Shown one piece after another: positions 45,606-54,755 of a stretch of DNA of 64,000 nt. Made by a program: the position numbers and the translations under genes. Where the stretch lies: the NCBI GenBank assembly GCA_013215945.1, contig JABSOM010000013.1, positions 48,355 through 112,354 on the forward strand, written 5' to 3'. The first letter of the stretch is position 1. Every line of letters begins with the position of its first letter. The notes under the pieces were generated by a model, which saw nothing but the letters and a program-made list of their open reading frames with translations, was not told the origin of the DNA and ran no database searches. The DNA is from Campylobacteraceae bacterium (GTDB lineage: Bacteria > Campylobacterota > Campylobacteria > Campylobacterales > Arcobacteraceae).

Positions 45606-45621
45606 GGTATTAATTAATACC
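45606..45621. promoter_or_regulatory. Perfect 16-base palindrome upstream of flagellin
   Basis: GGTATTAA-TTAATACC is a perfect inverted repeat about 93 bases before the flagellin start codon. It may be an operator or part of the promoter; TAAA precedes it and CCGAAG overlaps its end, a weak resemblance to a sigma-28 promoter with wrong spacing. Confidence 0.45.
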
Positions 45622-45666
45622 GAAGAGTTTGAACTCTATGCTCAGTAAGATGAGAACGTTAGCGGA

Positions 45667-45686
45667 TGTGAGAAACTTTTTTCACA
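45667..45686 (+). promoter_or_regulatory. Hairpin in the flagellin 5' leader
   Basis: TGTGAGAAA and TTTTTCACA can pair (one G/T) around a short loop, about 28 bases before the start codon and just upstream of the AAAGGATT ribosome-binding site. It could affect mRNA stability or translation of this highly expressed gene. Confidence 0.4.
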
Positions 45687-45713
45687 ATGTGTCATAATTA
45701 AAAGGATTTTATT

Positions 45714-47924
45714 ATGAGAATAAATACTAACGTTGCTTCCCTTGTAGCACAAGAAAATGCAGCAAACACACAATTTAAATTAAGTTCTTCTTTAGAAAAA
45801 CTATCTTCTGGTCTTAAAATTAATAAAGCAGCTGATGATGCTTCTGGTTTAGCAATTGCTGATAAACTTAGAACTCAAGGTACTTCTATTGATCAAGGTA
45901 TTGCAAATGGTAACTCAGCAGTTACATTATTACAAATTGCTGATAAATCAATGTCTGAGCAATCAAATATTCTTGATACAATTAAAGCTAAATTAATTCA
46001 AGCTAATACTGATACTACATCTGATGATGGTAGAGAATCAATTAGAAAAGATATTTCTAAATTATTAGAACAACTAGATAATATTGCAGAACAAACAAAC
46101 TACAATGGTAATGTTTTATTACAAAGTGGTGCTGGAGATTCAGTAACGGATAGAGCTGTTTCTGCTGATTTAAACTTCCAAATTGGTGAGTCTAAAAATG
46201 ATATTATTTCTAATACTTCGGTTCAATCTAATACAGATGGATTAGGTTCAAAAGAATCCTATAGTGACGGATCTTTAGTTGCACAAGGTGCTACACTTAC
46301 TATTGCAAGTGCCGGTTCAATTACTATTAAAGGTACAGATGCCTCTGGTACAGTTGCAACTGAAAATGTTACGTTAACAGGAGATGTTGATGCGTTAACA
46401 TTAACTGCAGGAATGACCATTAAAGATGTAAATGCTGATACTAAAGTGGTATTAGATCTACTTGTTACTGCTGGAGATTTAACTCATGCTTCTGGAACAT
46501 ATACGGTAACTACACAAGGTACAACTGCGTCAGATGTTAATTTTAGTACGGTTGATGCTGTACAAGCTACTGTAGAAATTTCTACTTCTGGTAGTGCAGG
46601 AACTTCTCAAGTAATTGCTACGGGACAAATGGTTAACTTGGATTCGGGTGTTACATCTGGAGCTTTATTTGACAAATTAAATGATGCGTCTAAATTTGCA
46701 AAAGGTACTGATGGAGATTTCAGAGCACTTAGTTCAGAAACACTAGATATTAGCCTTGGTGAAACAATTACGGTAACAACATTAAATAATCTTGCTTCTG
46801 GAACAAGTGGTGGAACATTTGATGCAGGTGATACTATTACAGCAACAAATGTAACAACAGGTTCTTTATTAGACCTTGAATTAAAAGATACTAGTAAGTT
46901 TTCTACAGGTGCGACTACAGGTACTTACGTTGTTAAAAAAGACTTTACAGCAGGTGATTTAAATATTGGACTAAACGAATCAATTAAAATCACTCAAGGT
47001 ATTGCAGTAACCAATGCTGCAATTACTACTGGTCTTACAGAATCTGCAATTAGTGTTGATGGAACTACTGTCTTCAGATTAACAGGTACAACTACAATTA
47101 TTGATGTAGCTGCAACAGGTGATCAAGTTAATGCAACAAATAAAGATATATTTAAATTCACAGTAACTGGAGCTACTGGTACTACTGGTACTACAGTCAG
47201 CCAAACAATTCTAGCAGGAGATATTATTACTTTTTCTGATGATACAACTGCAACTGGTGGGGGAGATACTTTATCCCAAGAAATTTTATCATCAGGAAAC
47301 TTCCTTAATCTTGGAGGATCAAAGTATCAATTAAAAGATACTCTAGGTACAGGAAGTGTTACTCTTTCTATGGGACTAGCCGATGTTGTTAATGTTGAAA
47401 GACAATTAATTTCTGCTGGTGGAGATACTACAGTTAGTGGTAATGCAGGGAATGTTGTTGCAGGTGCAGGTAGTGCAGCTGCAGAAATTAAACTTTCAAC
47501 AAATACAACGTTAAGTGTTGAAAATAAAGATACTACAACTGGAAATACATTAGCTATTTCAAGTGATGGTACGAATACCATGGATAATGGAAAACTTCAA
47601 TTAAGTGCTTTAGCTGCTCTTGGTGAAGGTGAGTTAACAAAAGCGTTAGCCGATTCATTCCAAAGTGTAGTTGATGATGCTATTACAGTACTGAATGGTT
47701 ATAGAGGGGACGTAGGGTCAACACAAAATCAAGTTGAATCTGCTGTTAGAAACTTAATGACACAATCAACCAATGTAAAAGCTGCTGAGTCTATTATTAG
47801 AGATGTTGATTATGCAAAAGAATCTGCAAACTTCAACAAACAAAATATTATTTCTCAAGCAGGAACATATGCGATGAGTCAAGCTAATTCCGCTGCTCAA
47901 AATGTTTTAAGATTATTACAATAA
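45714..47924 (+). CDS. Flagellin with long, internally repeated central domain
   Basis: A 736-residue flagellin, well above the 500-570 usual in this phylum. The conserved N-terminal D0/D1 part is residues 1-145 (MRINTNVASLVAQENA, ADDASGLAIADKLRTQ) and the C-terminal D1/D0 part about 640-736 (NVKAAESIIRDVDYAKES, ending NVLRLLQ). The 490 residues between are rich in Thr, Ser, Gly and Ala and hold degenerate 45-55-residue repeats. That region is surface-exposed and is where glycans are attached. The TLR5-contact stretch (IADKSMSEQS) differs from enterobacterial flagellin. AAAGGATTTT precedes the ATG. The facing Maf and sugar operon presumably glycosylates it. Confidence 0.95.
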   Translation: MRINTNVASLVAQENAANTQFKLSSSLEKLSSGLKINKAADDASGLAIADKLRTQGTSIDQGIANGNSAVTLLQIADKSMSEQSNILDTIKAKLIQANTDTTSDDGRESIRKDISKLLEQLDNIAEQTNYNGNVLLQSGAGDSVTDRAVSADLNFQIGESKNDIISNTSVQSNTDGLGSKESYSDGSLVAQGATLTIASAGSITIKGTDASGTVATENVTLTGDVDALTLTAGMTIKDVNADTKVVLDLLVTAGDLTHASGTYTVTTQGTTASDVNFSTVDAVQATVEISTSGSAGTSQVIATGQMVNLDSGVTSGALFDKLNDASKFAKGTDGDFRALSSETLDISLGETITVTTLNNLASGTSGGTFDAGDTITATNVTTGSLLDLELKDTSKFSTGATTGTYVVKKDFTAGDLNIGLNESIKITQGIAVTNAAITTGLTESAISVDGTTVFRLTGTTTIIDVAATGDQVNATNKDIFKFTVTGATGTTGTTVSQTILAGDIITFSDDTTATGGGDTLSQEILSSGNFLNLGGSKYQLKDTLGTGSVTLSMGLADVVNVERQLISAGGDTTVSGNAGNVVAGAGSAAAEIKLSTNTTLSVENKDTTTGNTLAISSDGTNTMDNGKLQLSALAALGEGELTKALADSFQSVVDDAITVLNGYRGDVGSTQNQVESAVRNLMTQSTNVKAAESIIRDVDYAKESANFNKQNIISQAGTYAMSQANSAAQNVLRLLQ
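46640..47410 (+). repeat. Degenerate protein repeats in the flagellin variable domain
   Basis: Three copies can be aligned by eye: one starting near residue 312 (TSGALFDKLNDASKF, then LDISLGETITVTTL), one near 381 (TTGSLLDLELKDTSKF, then LNIGLNESIKITQ) and a weaker one near 519 (LSQEILSSGNFLNLG, then VTLSMGLADVVNVE). An even weaker copy may lie near 250. They look like repeated beta-domains of the D2/D3 region. Confidence 0.6.
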
Positions 47925-47932
47925 TCGATAAA

Positions 47933-47952
47933 GTAGTAGCGTAAGCTGCTAC
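47933..47952 (+). terminator. Hairpin after flagellin
   Basis: GTAGTAGC and GCTGCTAC pair (one G/T) around GTAA, nine bases after the flagellin stop codon. No clear T-run follows, so termination efficiency is uncertain. Confidence 0.5.
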
Positions 47953-47967
47953 GATAAAGGTTTCCTT

Positions 47968-47994
47968 GAAAATGTTCTTAGATTACTTCAATAG
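47968..47994 (+). pseudogene. Remnant of a second flagellin gene (last eight codons and stop)
   Basis: Reads E-N-V-L-R-L-L-Q-stop. The last seven residues and the stop position equal the end of the intact flagellin 44 bases upstream. The two Leu codons that differ (TTA to CTT) are synonymous and the stop is TAG instead of TAA, so this is an independent flagellin 3' end, not a fresh copy. Nothing flagellin-like is seen between, so recombination between tandem flagellin genes probably removed the rest. Confidence 0.7.
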
Positions 47995-48040
47995 TAATCA
48001 AAAATAGTAAAATAAGCTATTATTTTAGCTTGTTAAAAAA

Positions 48041-48070
48041 TTCTTAGATTACTCAAAAGTAATCTAAGAA
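48041..48070. terminator. Perfect 13-bp hairpin downstream of the flagellin remnant
   Basis: TTCTTAGATTACT pairs perfectly with AGTAATCTAAGAA around CAAA. The left arm repeats the sequence found in the flagellin remnant (47975-47987). It probably ended the lost second flagellin gene. The rest of 47995-48222 is A/T-rich with no gene seen. Confidence 0.6.
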
Positions 48071-48222
48071 CACTAAATTAAATAGTAAAATATCTTTTAT
48101 AAAGTCTTATTATCTTACTACTATAATTTGTAAAACCGAGTCCCATGTAACTATTTTTAATTTTATTAAAAATGTGTATTAATAAATTCCAAATTTAATC
48201 CCAATTAATTACCCTTCTAAAC

Positions 48223-50226
48223 TTACACCTTTAGATTTAAAATTTCAATATACGCTAAAATAATTTTATCCACTTGTGTGTAAAAAATTTTATGTAAACT
48301 TTTAATATGCTTTTTTGGATTGGGTACATCTTTTAAATTAATAAAATAGAATATATAATGAATATTATGGCAAAAGTAACTGTTTATTATTCTATATAAA
48401 TCATTACACGCACTTTCCTCACATAATTTACTATGCATTAATAATAATACATCATTAAACTTGGTCATACTTGAATATTTTCTACCTATATAAAAAGAAT
48501 CAAATACTTCTTTAAGTTTATAGGCAGCCTCCATTTTTTCACTGTTCTTTTTCTTTTCAGCTGAAGAAAACTCACATGAAGAAACTTTCTCTAAATCGAA
48601 TAACAAATCATCTCGTAATTTATCTTTATTAATTAAGATTAAATTATCTGTATTTATATCTGAAGTATTTAAGGGTTTTACATTATCAAAAAAGGCACCA
48701 TTTGATAAATTATACATCTTTGCACCTGAGAATTTTTTATATTTATTACTTACATCATTAATTGAGTCTATAGAAACTTTAAATACTGCTAAAGTCTCTA
48801 CTAGTTCTTGAAAATTTCCTTTCACGCTAAAGGTACTTTTTCTAAGGCTATAATTATTATTTGTTTTATTTTTATCTTCTCCAATAAAAGACTGATCATT
48901 ATCATATCCATCAAAATGACTTTTACCTGTGTCTGGATCAAAAGCCATATCTAGACCTAATAAATAAACTAAATTTGCACCTAAAATTTGAAGAAGTGAA
49001 TAAGTTATATCACCTATAGAAGGAGAAGTGAGCCGTCCATAGTCAATTTTTGCTTCATGCATTGCCTGAAAGATAAAAATATTCTTTTTATCAAAACTAT
49101 GAAGAAGGTTACTACTAATATGTGAAGAAAATAAAAAGATTGTTTTATTAAAAAAATCGATATTCTTAATTTCTTTGATTGCTCTCATTGTTTCTTCTTC
49201 TGATTCATCATACTGAACCATAATATCAGGAACAATATTATTTTCTTCTAAAAATGCTATTATTCCATAAATAGCTACTATAAAGAACTTATCTTTGTTT
49301 TTCATTACAAAATCAATATTTTTCTTTAAAGAAGGACCAGCCGCTAAAAGTAGTATTGCTTTGTCCTTAAAAGAAGCTAGTTTTTGCTGCTTCGATATGT
49401 CAATAAAAGCAAAATTTTTGCGTGCATAAGTATAAGTTCTTAAAAGACTTTTTAATTCCCTATCATAAGAAAATAATAAATGGGGCTGGGTTACAAAAGA
49501 TTTTTGGATTATATTAACATACATATCACAGTTATTAGAAAACATATGAAATTTTATATAATGCGTGTAAAAATTACCCTTCAATAAAAAAGAAGCAAAA
49601 TGTTTATTAAATTCATTACTATTTTTTGATATAGCAAAATGTAATTGGGAAGATTTAGAGAGTTCTGAGTAATTAACTGTAAATAAGGACAGCCTAAATA
49701 TCTCTAAGGAAGGTTCAATAATATAAAGCAATTTTGCTTTTGTTTTATTTTGAAGTAAAGGAATATGAAGTCCCAGCCCCACACCAAAAATTAAATAAAC
49801 AAAAATTTCTTTCATTTCTTCTTTTGAAGGAAGATGTCTATTCACATAATCAATTATAGGAGCATTACCAAAAGTAGAACTTGATAACATAGATATATCT
49901 TTAGTTCTTGAAACAATTTCATCACCATATTCAACGCCATAAAATGTTTTAAAAGTATTTTTTTTTGACTCTTGACTTAAATTATCTAAGATTTTGGAAG
50001 AATATAAAACAGAATCAGTATTATAAAACCAGCTGTTCTCTTTTTTATCATATATATCAAAATACTTATCTTTATATTCAAGCTCATACCTTGCTTCTAT
50101 TTCAGCTATATTTAAACCCGTATCAAAAAGTTGAACTTTCTCAAACAAGTCTTTTTGATGTTCTTTTAAGTACTCTAAATTCATATTATACGTCAAAATG
50201 GCATTATTTTGTATTTCTTCTAACAT
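48223..50226 (-). CDS. Motility accessory factor (Maf) family, flagellin glycosylation
   Basis: A 667-residue protein of the Maf/DUF115 family. It has the central motif KAILLLAAGPSLKKNIDFV, VPDIMVQYDESEEE, and NLVYLLGLDMAFDPDTGKSHFDGYD (read as LLGLDMAF, SHFDGYD), which belong to the GT-like MAF domain. Maf proteins are thought to transfer pseudaminic, legionaminic or related acids onto flagellin Ser/Thr before export. It is the last gene of the sugar operon and converges on the flagellin gene, which makes that flagellin the obvious target. Confidence 0.92.
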   Translation of the reverse strand: MLEEIQNNAILTYNMNLEYLKEHQKDLFEKVQLFDTGLNIAEIEARYELEYKDKYFDIYDKKENSWFYNTDSVLYSSKILDNLSQESKKNTFKTFYGVEYGDEIVSRTKDISMLSSSTFGNAPIIDYVNRHLPSKEEMKEIFVYLIFGVGLGLHIPLLQNKTKAKLLYIIEPSLEIFRLSLFTVNYSELSKSSQLHFAISKNSNEFNKHFASFLLKGNFYTHYIKFHMFSNNCDMYVNIIQKSFVTQPHLLFSYDRELKSLLRTYTYARKNFAFIDISKQQKLASFKDKAILLLAAGPSLKKNIDFVMKNKDKFFIVAIYGIIAFLEENNIVPDIMVQYDESEEETMRAIKEIKNIDFFNKTIFLFSSHISSNLLHSFDKKNIFIFQAMHEAKIDYGRLTSPSIGDITYSLLQILGANLVYLLGLDMAFDPDTGKSHFDGYDNDQSFIGEDKNKTNNNYSLRKSTFSVKGNFQELVETLAVFKVSIDSINDVSNKYKKFSGAKMYNLSNGAFFDNVKPLNTSDINTDNLILINKDKLRDDLLFDLEKVSSCEFSSAEKKKNSEKMEAAYKLKEVFDSFYIGRKYSSMTKFNDVLLLMHSKLCEESACNDLYRIINSYFCHNIHYIFYFINLKDVPNPKKHIKSLHKIFYTQVDKIILAYIEILNLKV

Positions 50227-50235
50227 TTAATTCCT

Positions 50236-51018
50236 TTATATGATTGTTTTGTATAATTCGATTTTTCTATCTTTTTTAGCATTAAAATTATTTTCATATT
50301 CTAATATGTCTTTTTTTAACAATGTATATATTTTCATTTTTGAAAAGTTTTCTGACTTTATTTTCTTTCCGAGTGCATTGTAAAATAAACTGCTTTCATT
50401 ATACTTTAGCTTATTTCCATCAATCCCTGTTCTATTTACCCCTATAACATAGAGTTGATTCTCTATAGCACGAGCTTTTAAAAGTGTTCTCCAGTGATTT
50501 ATTCTCTTTTTAGGCCAACTGGCAATATTAATAATAATATCACTTTTTTTTGCTAAAGCTGAGTAAAGTTCTGGAAATCTTAAGTCGTAACATATACTTA
50601 AACCTATTTTAAAATCATTAAAACTAATAATACTAATTTTCTTACCAGAAGCAAAATATTTGTCTTCTTGGGCATAAGAAAAAGAGTGAATTTTAGAATA
50701 ATCACCTAAAATTTTTCCTTCTTTATTTATAAAAACACATTGATTATATATTTTTGACTTAATTTTAATAACCACTCCAAAAACAATGGCAATTTTAAAT
50801 TTTTTAGAAAGTTTTGAAAATTTTAAGATGCTTGAACTATTATCTTTTTCTTCAGCAAGTAACTTGACATTATTTGAAAAACCAGTAAGTGTCATTTCTG
50901 GAAAAATAATCAAATCCACACTTTTTTTAGATGCTTGTTTTATATATTTATGACATAAATCAAAACTTGATTTTTTATCTTGCCAAAATGGATTTAAAGA
51001 AATACTAGCAATTTTCAT
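50236..51018 (-). CDS. Nitrilase-superfamily carbon-nitrogen hydrolase
   Basis: About 260 residues. The catalytic triad is visible: Glu in IIFPEMTLTGF, Lys in DYSKIHSFSY, and Cys in IGLSICYDLRFPELY. Such enzymes hydrolyse amides, nitriles or N-acyl groups, and some act in reverse as N-acyltransferases or glutamine-dependent amidases. The frame opens at 51084, but the ATG at 51018 overlaps the previous stop (ATGA), follows GGAAG and gives MKIASISLNPFW, so it is used. In this operon it probably adjusts an amide or N-acyl group of the sugar; that is inference. Confidence 0.88.
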   Translation of the reverse strand: MKIASISLNPFWQDKKSSFDLCHKYIKQASKKSVDLIIFPEMTLTGFSNNVKLLAEEKDNSSSILKFSKLSKKFKIAIVFGVVIKIKSKIYNQCVFINKEGKILGDYSKIHSFSYAQEDKYFASGKKISIISFNDFKIGLSICYDLRFPELYSALAKKSDIIINIASWPKKRINHWRTLLKARAIENQLYVIGVNRTGIDGNKLKYNESSLFYNALGKKIKSENFSKMKIYTLLKKDILEYENNFNAKKDRKIELYKTII

Positions 51019-51842
51019 ATTATAGATCTTCCACCATCCATATTTAATGTCGCTCCATTCATATAAGAACTTGCAGGTGAACATAAAAATACAATTGTAG
51101 CTTCATATTCATCCAATTTTGCCATTCTTTTCATTGGGATTAGGCTTGCAATTTTATTTAAGAACTCTTCCGAATGATTGTTAAATACTCCACCTGGAGC
51201 AAATGCATTACATCGTACACCTTTATGCGCCCAATAGGTTGCAGTATACTTCGTAAGCCCAATTAAAGCATGTTTAATAACAGAATAGGTCACTGGTTTA
51301 ACATTTTGTTCTTCTTCTTTTAAATTATCTTGCTCATACAATCTCTGATCAGGGGCAATTACACCTAAGTCTGATGAAATATTTAAGATAACACCTTTAT
51401 TCATTTTGGCCATCTCGGTACCAAATATTTTACTACAAAGCATGGCACCTGTAAGGCCAACAGATATTTCTAAGTCCCATTGTTTAAGTTCAAAATTTTC
51501 TAATCGTGATTTATTAATTTTACTATTTTCTTCAAATTTTGGGTCAATGGCTGCATTATTTATTAAAATACTTGGATATTTATTTAATTTTTTAAAAATC
51601 TTTTTTTTCTTTTTTAAAATTTCTTTTTCTTTTGTTATATCAACTTTATAAGTAAATAATTTGTTCTTATATTTATTTTTAAATTTATCTTTGACATCTT
51701 TTAATGCTGTTTTATTAATATCAAATAAAATAACTGTAGCATTGGCCTCTAAAAGAGCTTTTGTATATCTAGCTCCTAATAAACCCGCACCTCCCGTAAT
51801 TACAATAAGTTCATCTTTTAAATCAAATTTATTAAGTATCAT
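51015..51842 (-). CDS. Short-chain dehydrogenase/reductase (PtmA-like)
   Basis: A 275-residue Rossmann enzyme. It has the cofactor motif VITGGAGLLGARYTKAL, LINNAAIDP, the catalytic Ser in ILNISSDLG and YSVIKHALIG (YxxxK), and ends NMDGGRSII. The extra segment around residues 100-120 and SDLGVIAPDQRLYE resemble PtmA of the C. jejuni legionaminic/flagellin glycan locus, by recollection. The substrate is probably a nucleotide-linked or free sugar keto group. It overlaps the next gene by four bases. Confidence 0.85.
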   Translation of the reverse strand: MILNKFDLKDELIVITGGAGLLGARYTKALLEANATVILFDINKTALKDVKDKFKNKYKNKLFTYKVDITKEKEILKKKKKIFKKLNKYPSILINNAAIDPKFEENSKINKSRLENFELKQWDLEISVGLTGAMLCSKIFGTEMAKMNKGVILNISSDLGVIAPDQRLYEQDNLKEEEQNVKPVTYSVIKHALIGLTKYTATYWAHKGVRCNAFAPGGVFNNHSEEFLNKIASLIPMKRMAKLDEYEATIVFLCSPASSYMNGATLNMDGGRSII

Positions 51843-51850
51843 TTTTCATC

Positions 51851-52567
51851 CTATATTATTTTTTGTATTTGCCCACCATCAATAACAATATTCGAACCAG
51901 TAATCACCTTGCTTTTTTCCAAAAACATAACTGCTTTTGCTATATCGTTTGCTTTTACAAACGCATTTAAAGGAACGTTGTTTTTAATATACTCTTTTGT
52001 TTCTTTTTCATTTTCTTGTATCTTTTTATCCCAGGTACTATTTTTAAACATAACATTACCAGGAGAAATACAATTAACGCGTATGTTATATTTTGCTACT
52101 TCAAAGGATAAAGCTTTTGAAAAACTCAAAAGTGCCGTTTTTGCAAGAGTGTATGGAAGTGGAGCTCCTAAATATTCACATCCTGCAATAGAAGAAATAA
52201 AAATTATATTTCCATTTGTTTGTTTTAAAAATTCAATTGATTTTGTAGCTAAACATATAGAAGAAAACAAATTAATGTCAAATACTCTTTTATACTCGTT
52301 AATATTTACATCATATCCGGAAATACTCTTTCCTGAACCTAAATTTGCAACAATTAAATCTAGTCGTCCTTCTTTTTGAGCGATTTTGTTTAAACTTTTT
52401 TCTATTTCTTTTTCATTTGTCATATCCGCACAAATATACATAGAACTTAGATTTTCATCTTTTTTTAGGCCGTTTGAATATACAATATAATTTTTTTTCA
52501 ATAATTTTTTAACTATTTTTTTTCCAATTCCAGTACGAGAAGCAGTGACAAAGGCAACTTTTTTCAT
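51851..52567 (-). CDS. Short-chain dehydrogenase/reductase
   Basis: A 238-residue SDR. It has AFVTASRTGIGKKIVKKL (TASxxGIG instead of TGxxxGIG), ADMTNEKEIE, the catalytic Ser in IIFISSIAG and YTLAKTALLSF (YxxxK). The C-terminus ITGSNIVIDGGQIQ is typical. It begins one base before the isomerase-like gene ends and ends eight bases before the other SDR. Two SDRs in series suggest oxidation and re-reduction at one or two carbons of the sugar. Confidence 0.85.
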   Translation of the reverse strand: MKKVAFVTASRTGIGKKIVKKLLKKNYIVYSNGLKKDENLSSMYICADMTNEKEIEKSLNKIAQKEGRLDLIVANLGSGKSISGYDVNINEYKRVFDINLFSSICLATKSIEFLKQTNGNIIFISSIAGCEYLGAPLPYTLAKTALLSFSKALSFEVAKYNIRVNCISPGNVMFKNSTWDKKIQENEKETKEYIKNNVPLNAFVKANDIAKAVMFLEKSKVITGSNIVIDGGQIQKII

Positions 52568-53395
52568 TTATAAATACTTGTTTATATATTTAGTAATAAA
52601 CTTTTTTTGTTTTTTCACTAGTGTTAAATCTTTTATATACTCTTCGTCCTTGGCAGCCTGCATAACAATATTACCTGCGAACTTATATTTTTTAAGAAGT
52701 TTAAAAACTGTTTTAAACTTGGCATTACCTGTTCCTAGTTCAACAGAAGCTCCATGTAATAGCCTATCTTTTATATGTAAATCAGAAATATACTCACCAT
52801 ATGCTTCAAACTCTTCTATAGGGTCATATCCTAAAGAAGAGGAATTACCAATATCGTAATTTACTTTTATATTTTTAGAATTAAAATTTTCAAGAAGCTT
52901 TTTAAAGTTTTTTGGATTCAAATCTGTTTCAAAATTTATGTTAATATTCAACTCTTCAGCTAAAGGCAAAACACTTTTTATAGCTTGCACAAAAGATTTC
53001 ATATCTTTTTGCGATTTTAAACTAGATTGATCTACACAAGGAATAACAATATCAATAATATTTAATTCTTTTGCATTAAGAATCAGATTTTTAAGTACTT
53101 TTAAGCTTTTTTCTTTATGAGAGGAATGTAAAGGAGCCTCCATAAAATAATCAGCACAAATAGATTTTACTTCAATTCCAGTATCTTTTATAATATTCAT
53201 TATTTCTTTAATTCCAGACTTATTCAGTAAAGGATTTAATTCAACATCATTAAAGTCTAAAATAAATTCTATTTGATTAAAACCTAAATCTCTCGCAATA
53301 TAGAATTCTGCTTGCCAATAATTTACTGGATGAGCCTGATATCTACCTTTGTATTTAGGAAGTAATCTACCTTGCATTATTCCTATAGTACTCAT
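52568..53395 (-). CDS. Sugar phosphate isomerase/epimerase-like TIM-barrel protein
   Basis: A 275-residue protein of the xylose-isomerase-like (AP endonuclease 2) superfamily. It has STIGIMQGRLLPKYKGRYQ at the start, NQIEFILDFND, INFETDLNP, KVNYDIGNSSSLG, and DLHIKDRL, with the metal-binding Glu, Asp, His positions of the fold visible. Members isomerise or epimerise sugars or act as dehydratases. The exact reaction is not predictable. It overlaps the methyltransferase upstream by four bases. Confidence 0.85.
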   Translation of the reverse strand: MSTIGIMQGRLLPKYKGRYQAHPVNYWQAEFYIARDLGFNQIEFILDFNDVELNPLLNKSGIKEIMNIIKDTGIEVKSICADYFMEAPLHSSHKEKSLKVLKNLILNAKELNIIDIVIPCVDQSSLKSQKDMKSFVQAIKSVLPLAEELNININFETDLNPKNFKKLLENFNSKNIKVNYDIGNSSSLGYDPIEEFEAYGEYISDLHIKDRLLHGASVELGTGNAKFKTVFKLLKKYKFAGNIVMQAAKDEEYIKDLTLVKKQKKFITKYINKYL

Positions 53396-54327
53396 TTTTT
53401 TACTACTATTAAGATATTAGATGTTTTTTTAGCTTTTGAAAGTTTTTCTATATATTTTTTATTTAATATATTCATTTCTTCATTTATCCATGAGACTATT
53501 TCTTTGTCTTTTCCCTTTAGTTGAGGAACAGAAAGACCAATTTTACAATTATCTTGAGGTTTATCATTCATAATCCAATTTAAATGATTAAGGATATTAT
53601 AATCTTGAGTAAAAGATATATCAAGGATTTCAAAACCTGCCTCTTTTACTAATTTCGACAAAGATTTTTCTGAAAAATAAAAACTATGAGCACTGTGGTA
53701 ATAAAAACTATTATAAGAAGGAACGTCCCAAACGGATAATAAGGGATCATACAAATTAGGAACCTCCACATAAGCAATTCCTCCTTTTTTAAGAACATGA
53801 TAAATATCTTTTAAAAAGCTCCGAGGATTAGAAGTATGCTCTAAAACCTGATATGCGCTAACAGCACTATAATGATTTTCTTTATAGAATCTAGAATTTT
53901 CCAAGTATCTTTCATCGCAAGAAATATTTAATTTATTTTTAAGAAATTCACAACAATTTGAATCCAATTCAATTGCATTGATTTCTTTAAACTTGTCTTT
54001 AAGATGATAAAGGAATTGTCCTGCAGATGCACCTATTTCAAGAATTGACTCTTTATCATTACTGAATTTCTCTAAAAATACAAGTCTTTGCTCTTGATAA
54101 TTTACATAAATATCAAACATTTCTTGTGCATTTGTTTGATTAAGTTCTGCTTTATGCGAATATTCTTTTCTATATTCTTTATCATAATAATCTTTTGCAT
54201 CAACTATCATTTTTTGCAAGAAACCCAAGTCACAACTTTTGCAAAAATGGACCTTTCCATTTCCTCTTCTTAATTTATTTGTTAAAAGTTCTGTATTAGA
54301 ACTTTCGCAAATAGGGCATAAACTCAT
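53392..54327 (-). CDS. SAM-dependent methyltransferase with N-terminal zinc knuckle
   Basis: A 311-residue protein. The N-terminus has CPIC and CKSC pairs (about residues 4-30), probably one zinc. A class I methyltransferase fold follows (ESILEIGASAGQFLYHLKDKF; read as LEIGASAGQF, then AYQVLEHTSNP). This pairing is typical of sugar C- or O-methyltransferases in surface-polysaccharide loci. It overlaps its neighbours by one and four bases. Confidence 0.87.
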   Translation of the reverse strand: MSLCPICESSNTELLTNKLRRGNGKVHFCKSCDLGFLQKMIVDAKDYYDKEYRKEYSHKAELNQTNAQEMFDIYVNYQEQRLVFLEKFSNDKESILEIGASAGQFLYHLKDKFKEINAIELDSNCCEFLKNKLNISCDERYLENSRFYKENHYSAVSAYQVLEHTSNPRSFLKDIYHVLKKGGIAYVEVPNLYDPLLSVWDVPSYNSFYYHSAHSFYFSEKSLSKLVKEAGFEILDISFTQDYNILNHLNWIMNDKPQDNCKIGLSVPQLKGKDKEIVSWINEEMNILNKKYIEKLSKAKKTSNILIVVKK

Positions 54328-54755
54328 TATAACTCCTCCACTATTTCTAAAATTGTGCCATCAATATCATGTGCATACATAACTTTTACTTTTCCATCGG
54401 GAGAAAGAAGGGGTTCACTGTTACATTTACAGTTATACGACAAAAGTTTTTTATATGTTTCATCTATATTCTTAACTGAAACAGCAATATGTGAACATCC
54501 CAATCTATTTGATGTATAATTATCTTTTTCTTTATGTTCATTATTTTTGTATTCTAATAATTCAATTATTGTTCCATCTTTTGCCTCTAATTTAGCCCAA
54601 TGTATAGATGCATTTTTAATTCCAACTAAATTTTCAACATATTTTCCTTCTTCAATCATTTGTTTATTTATAACTAAAGAAAATAAATCTTGATAAAACA
54701 ATATAGATTCTGATAAGTTTCGAACAACTATACCAATATGTCTTAATTTAAGCAT
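54327..54755 (-). CDS. VOC (glyoxalase-fold) metalloprotein
   Basis: A 142-residue protein with two beta-alpha-beta-beta-beta repeats: LRHIGIVVRNLSESILFYQ with the first His, IELLEYKN with a Glu, SHIAVSVKNIDETYKKL with a second His and the final TILEIVEEL with a second Glu. These are the four metal ligands of the family. Members act as epimerases, lyases or dioxygenases. In a sugar operon, a 2-epimerisation or a ring-opening step is plausible, but not shown. Confidence 0.85.
   Translation of the reverse strand: MLKLRHIGIVVRNLSESILFYQDLFSLVINKQMIEEGKYVENLVGIKNASIHWAKLEAKDGTIIELLEYKNNEHKEKDNYTSNRLGCSHIAVSVKNIDETYKKLLSYNCKCNSEPLLSPDGKVKVMYAHDIDGTILEIVEEL

Noticed and set aside
45598..45630. Sigma-28 or sigma-54 promoter for flagellin
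   Set aside because: TAAA and CCGAAG are present but the spacing (17) and the second box do not fit well; no GG-N10-GC pair was seen. Arcobacter-type genomes may use other control, so no call was made.
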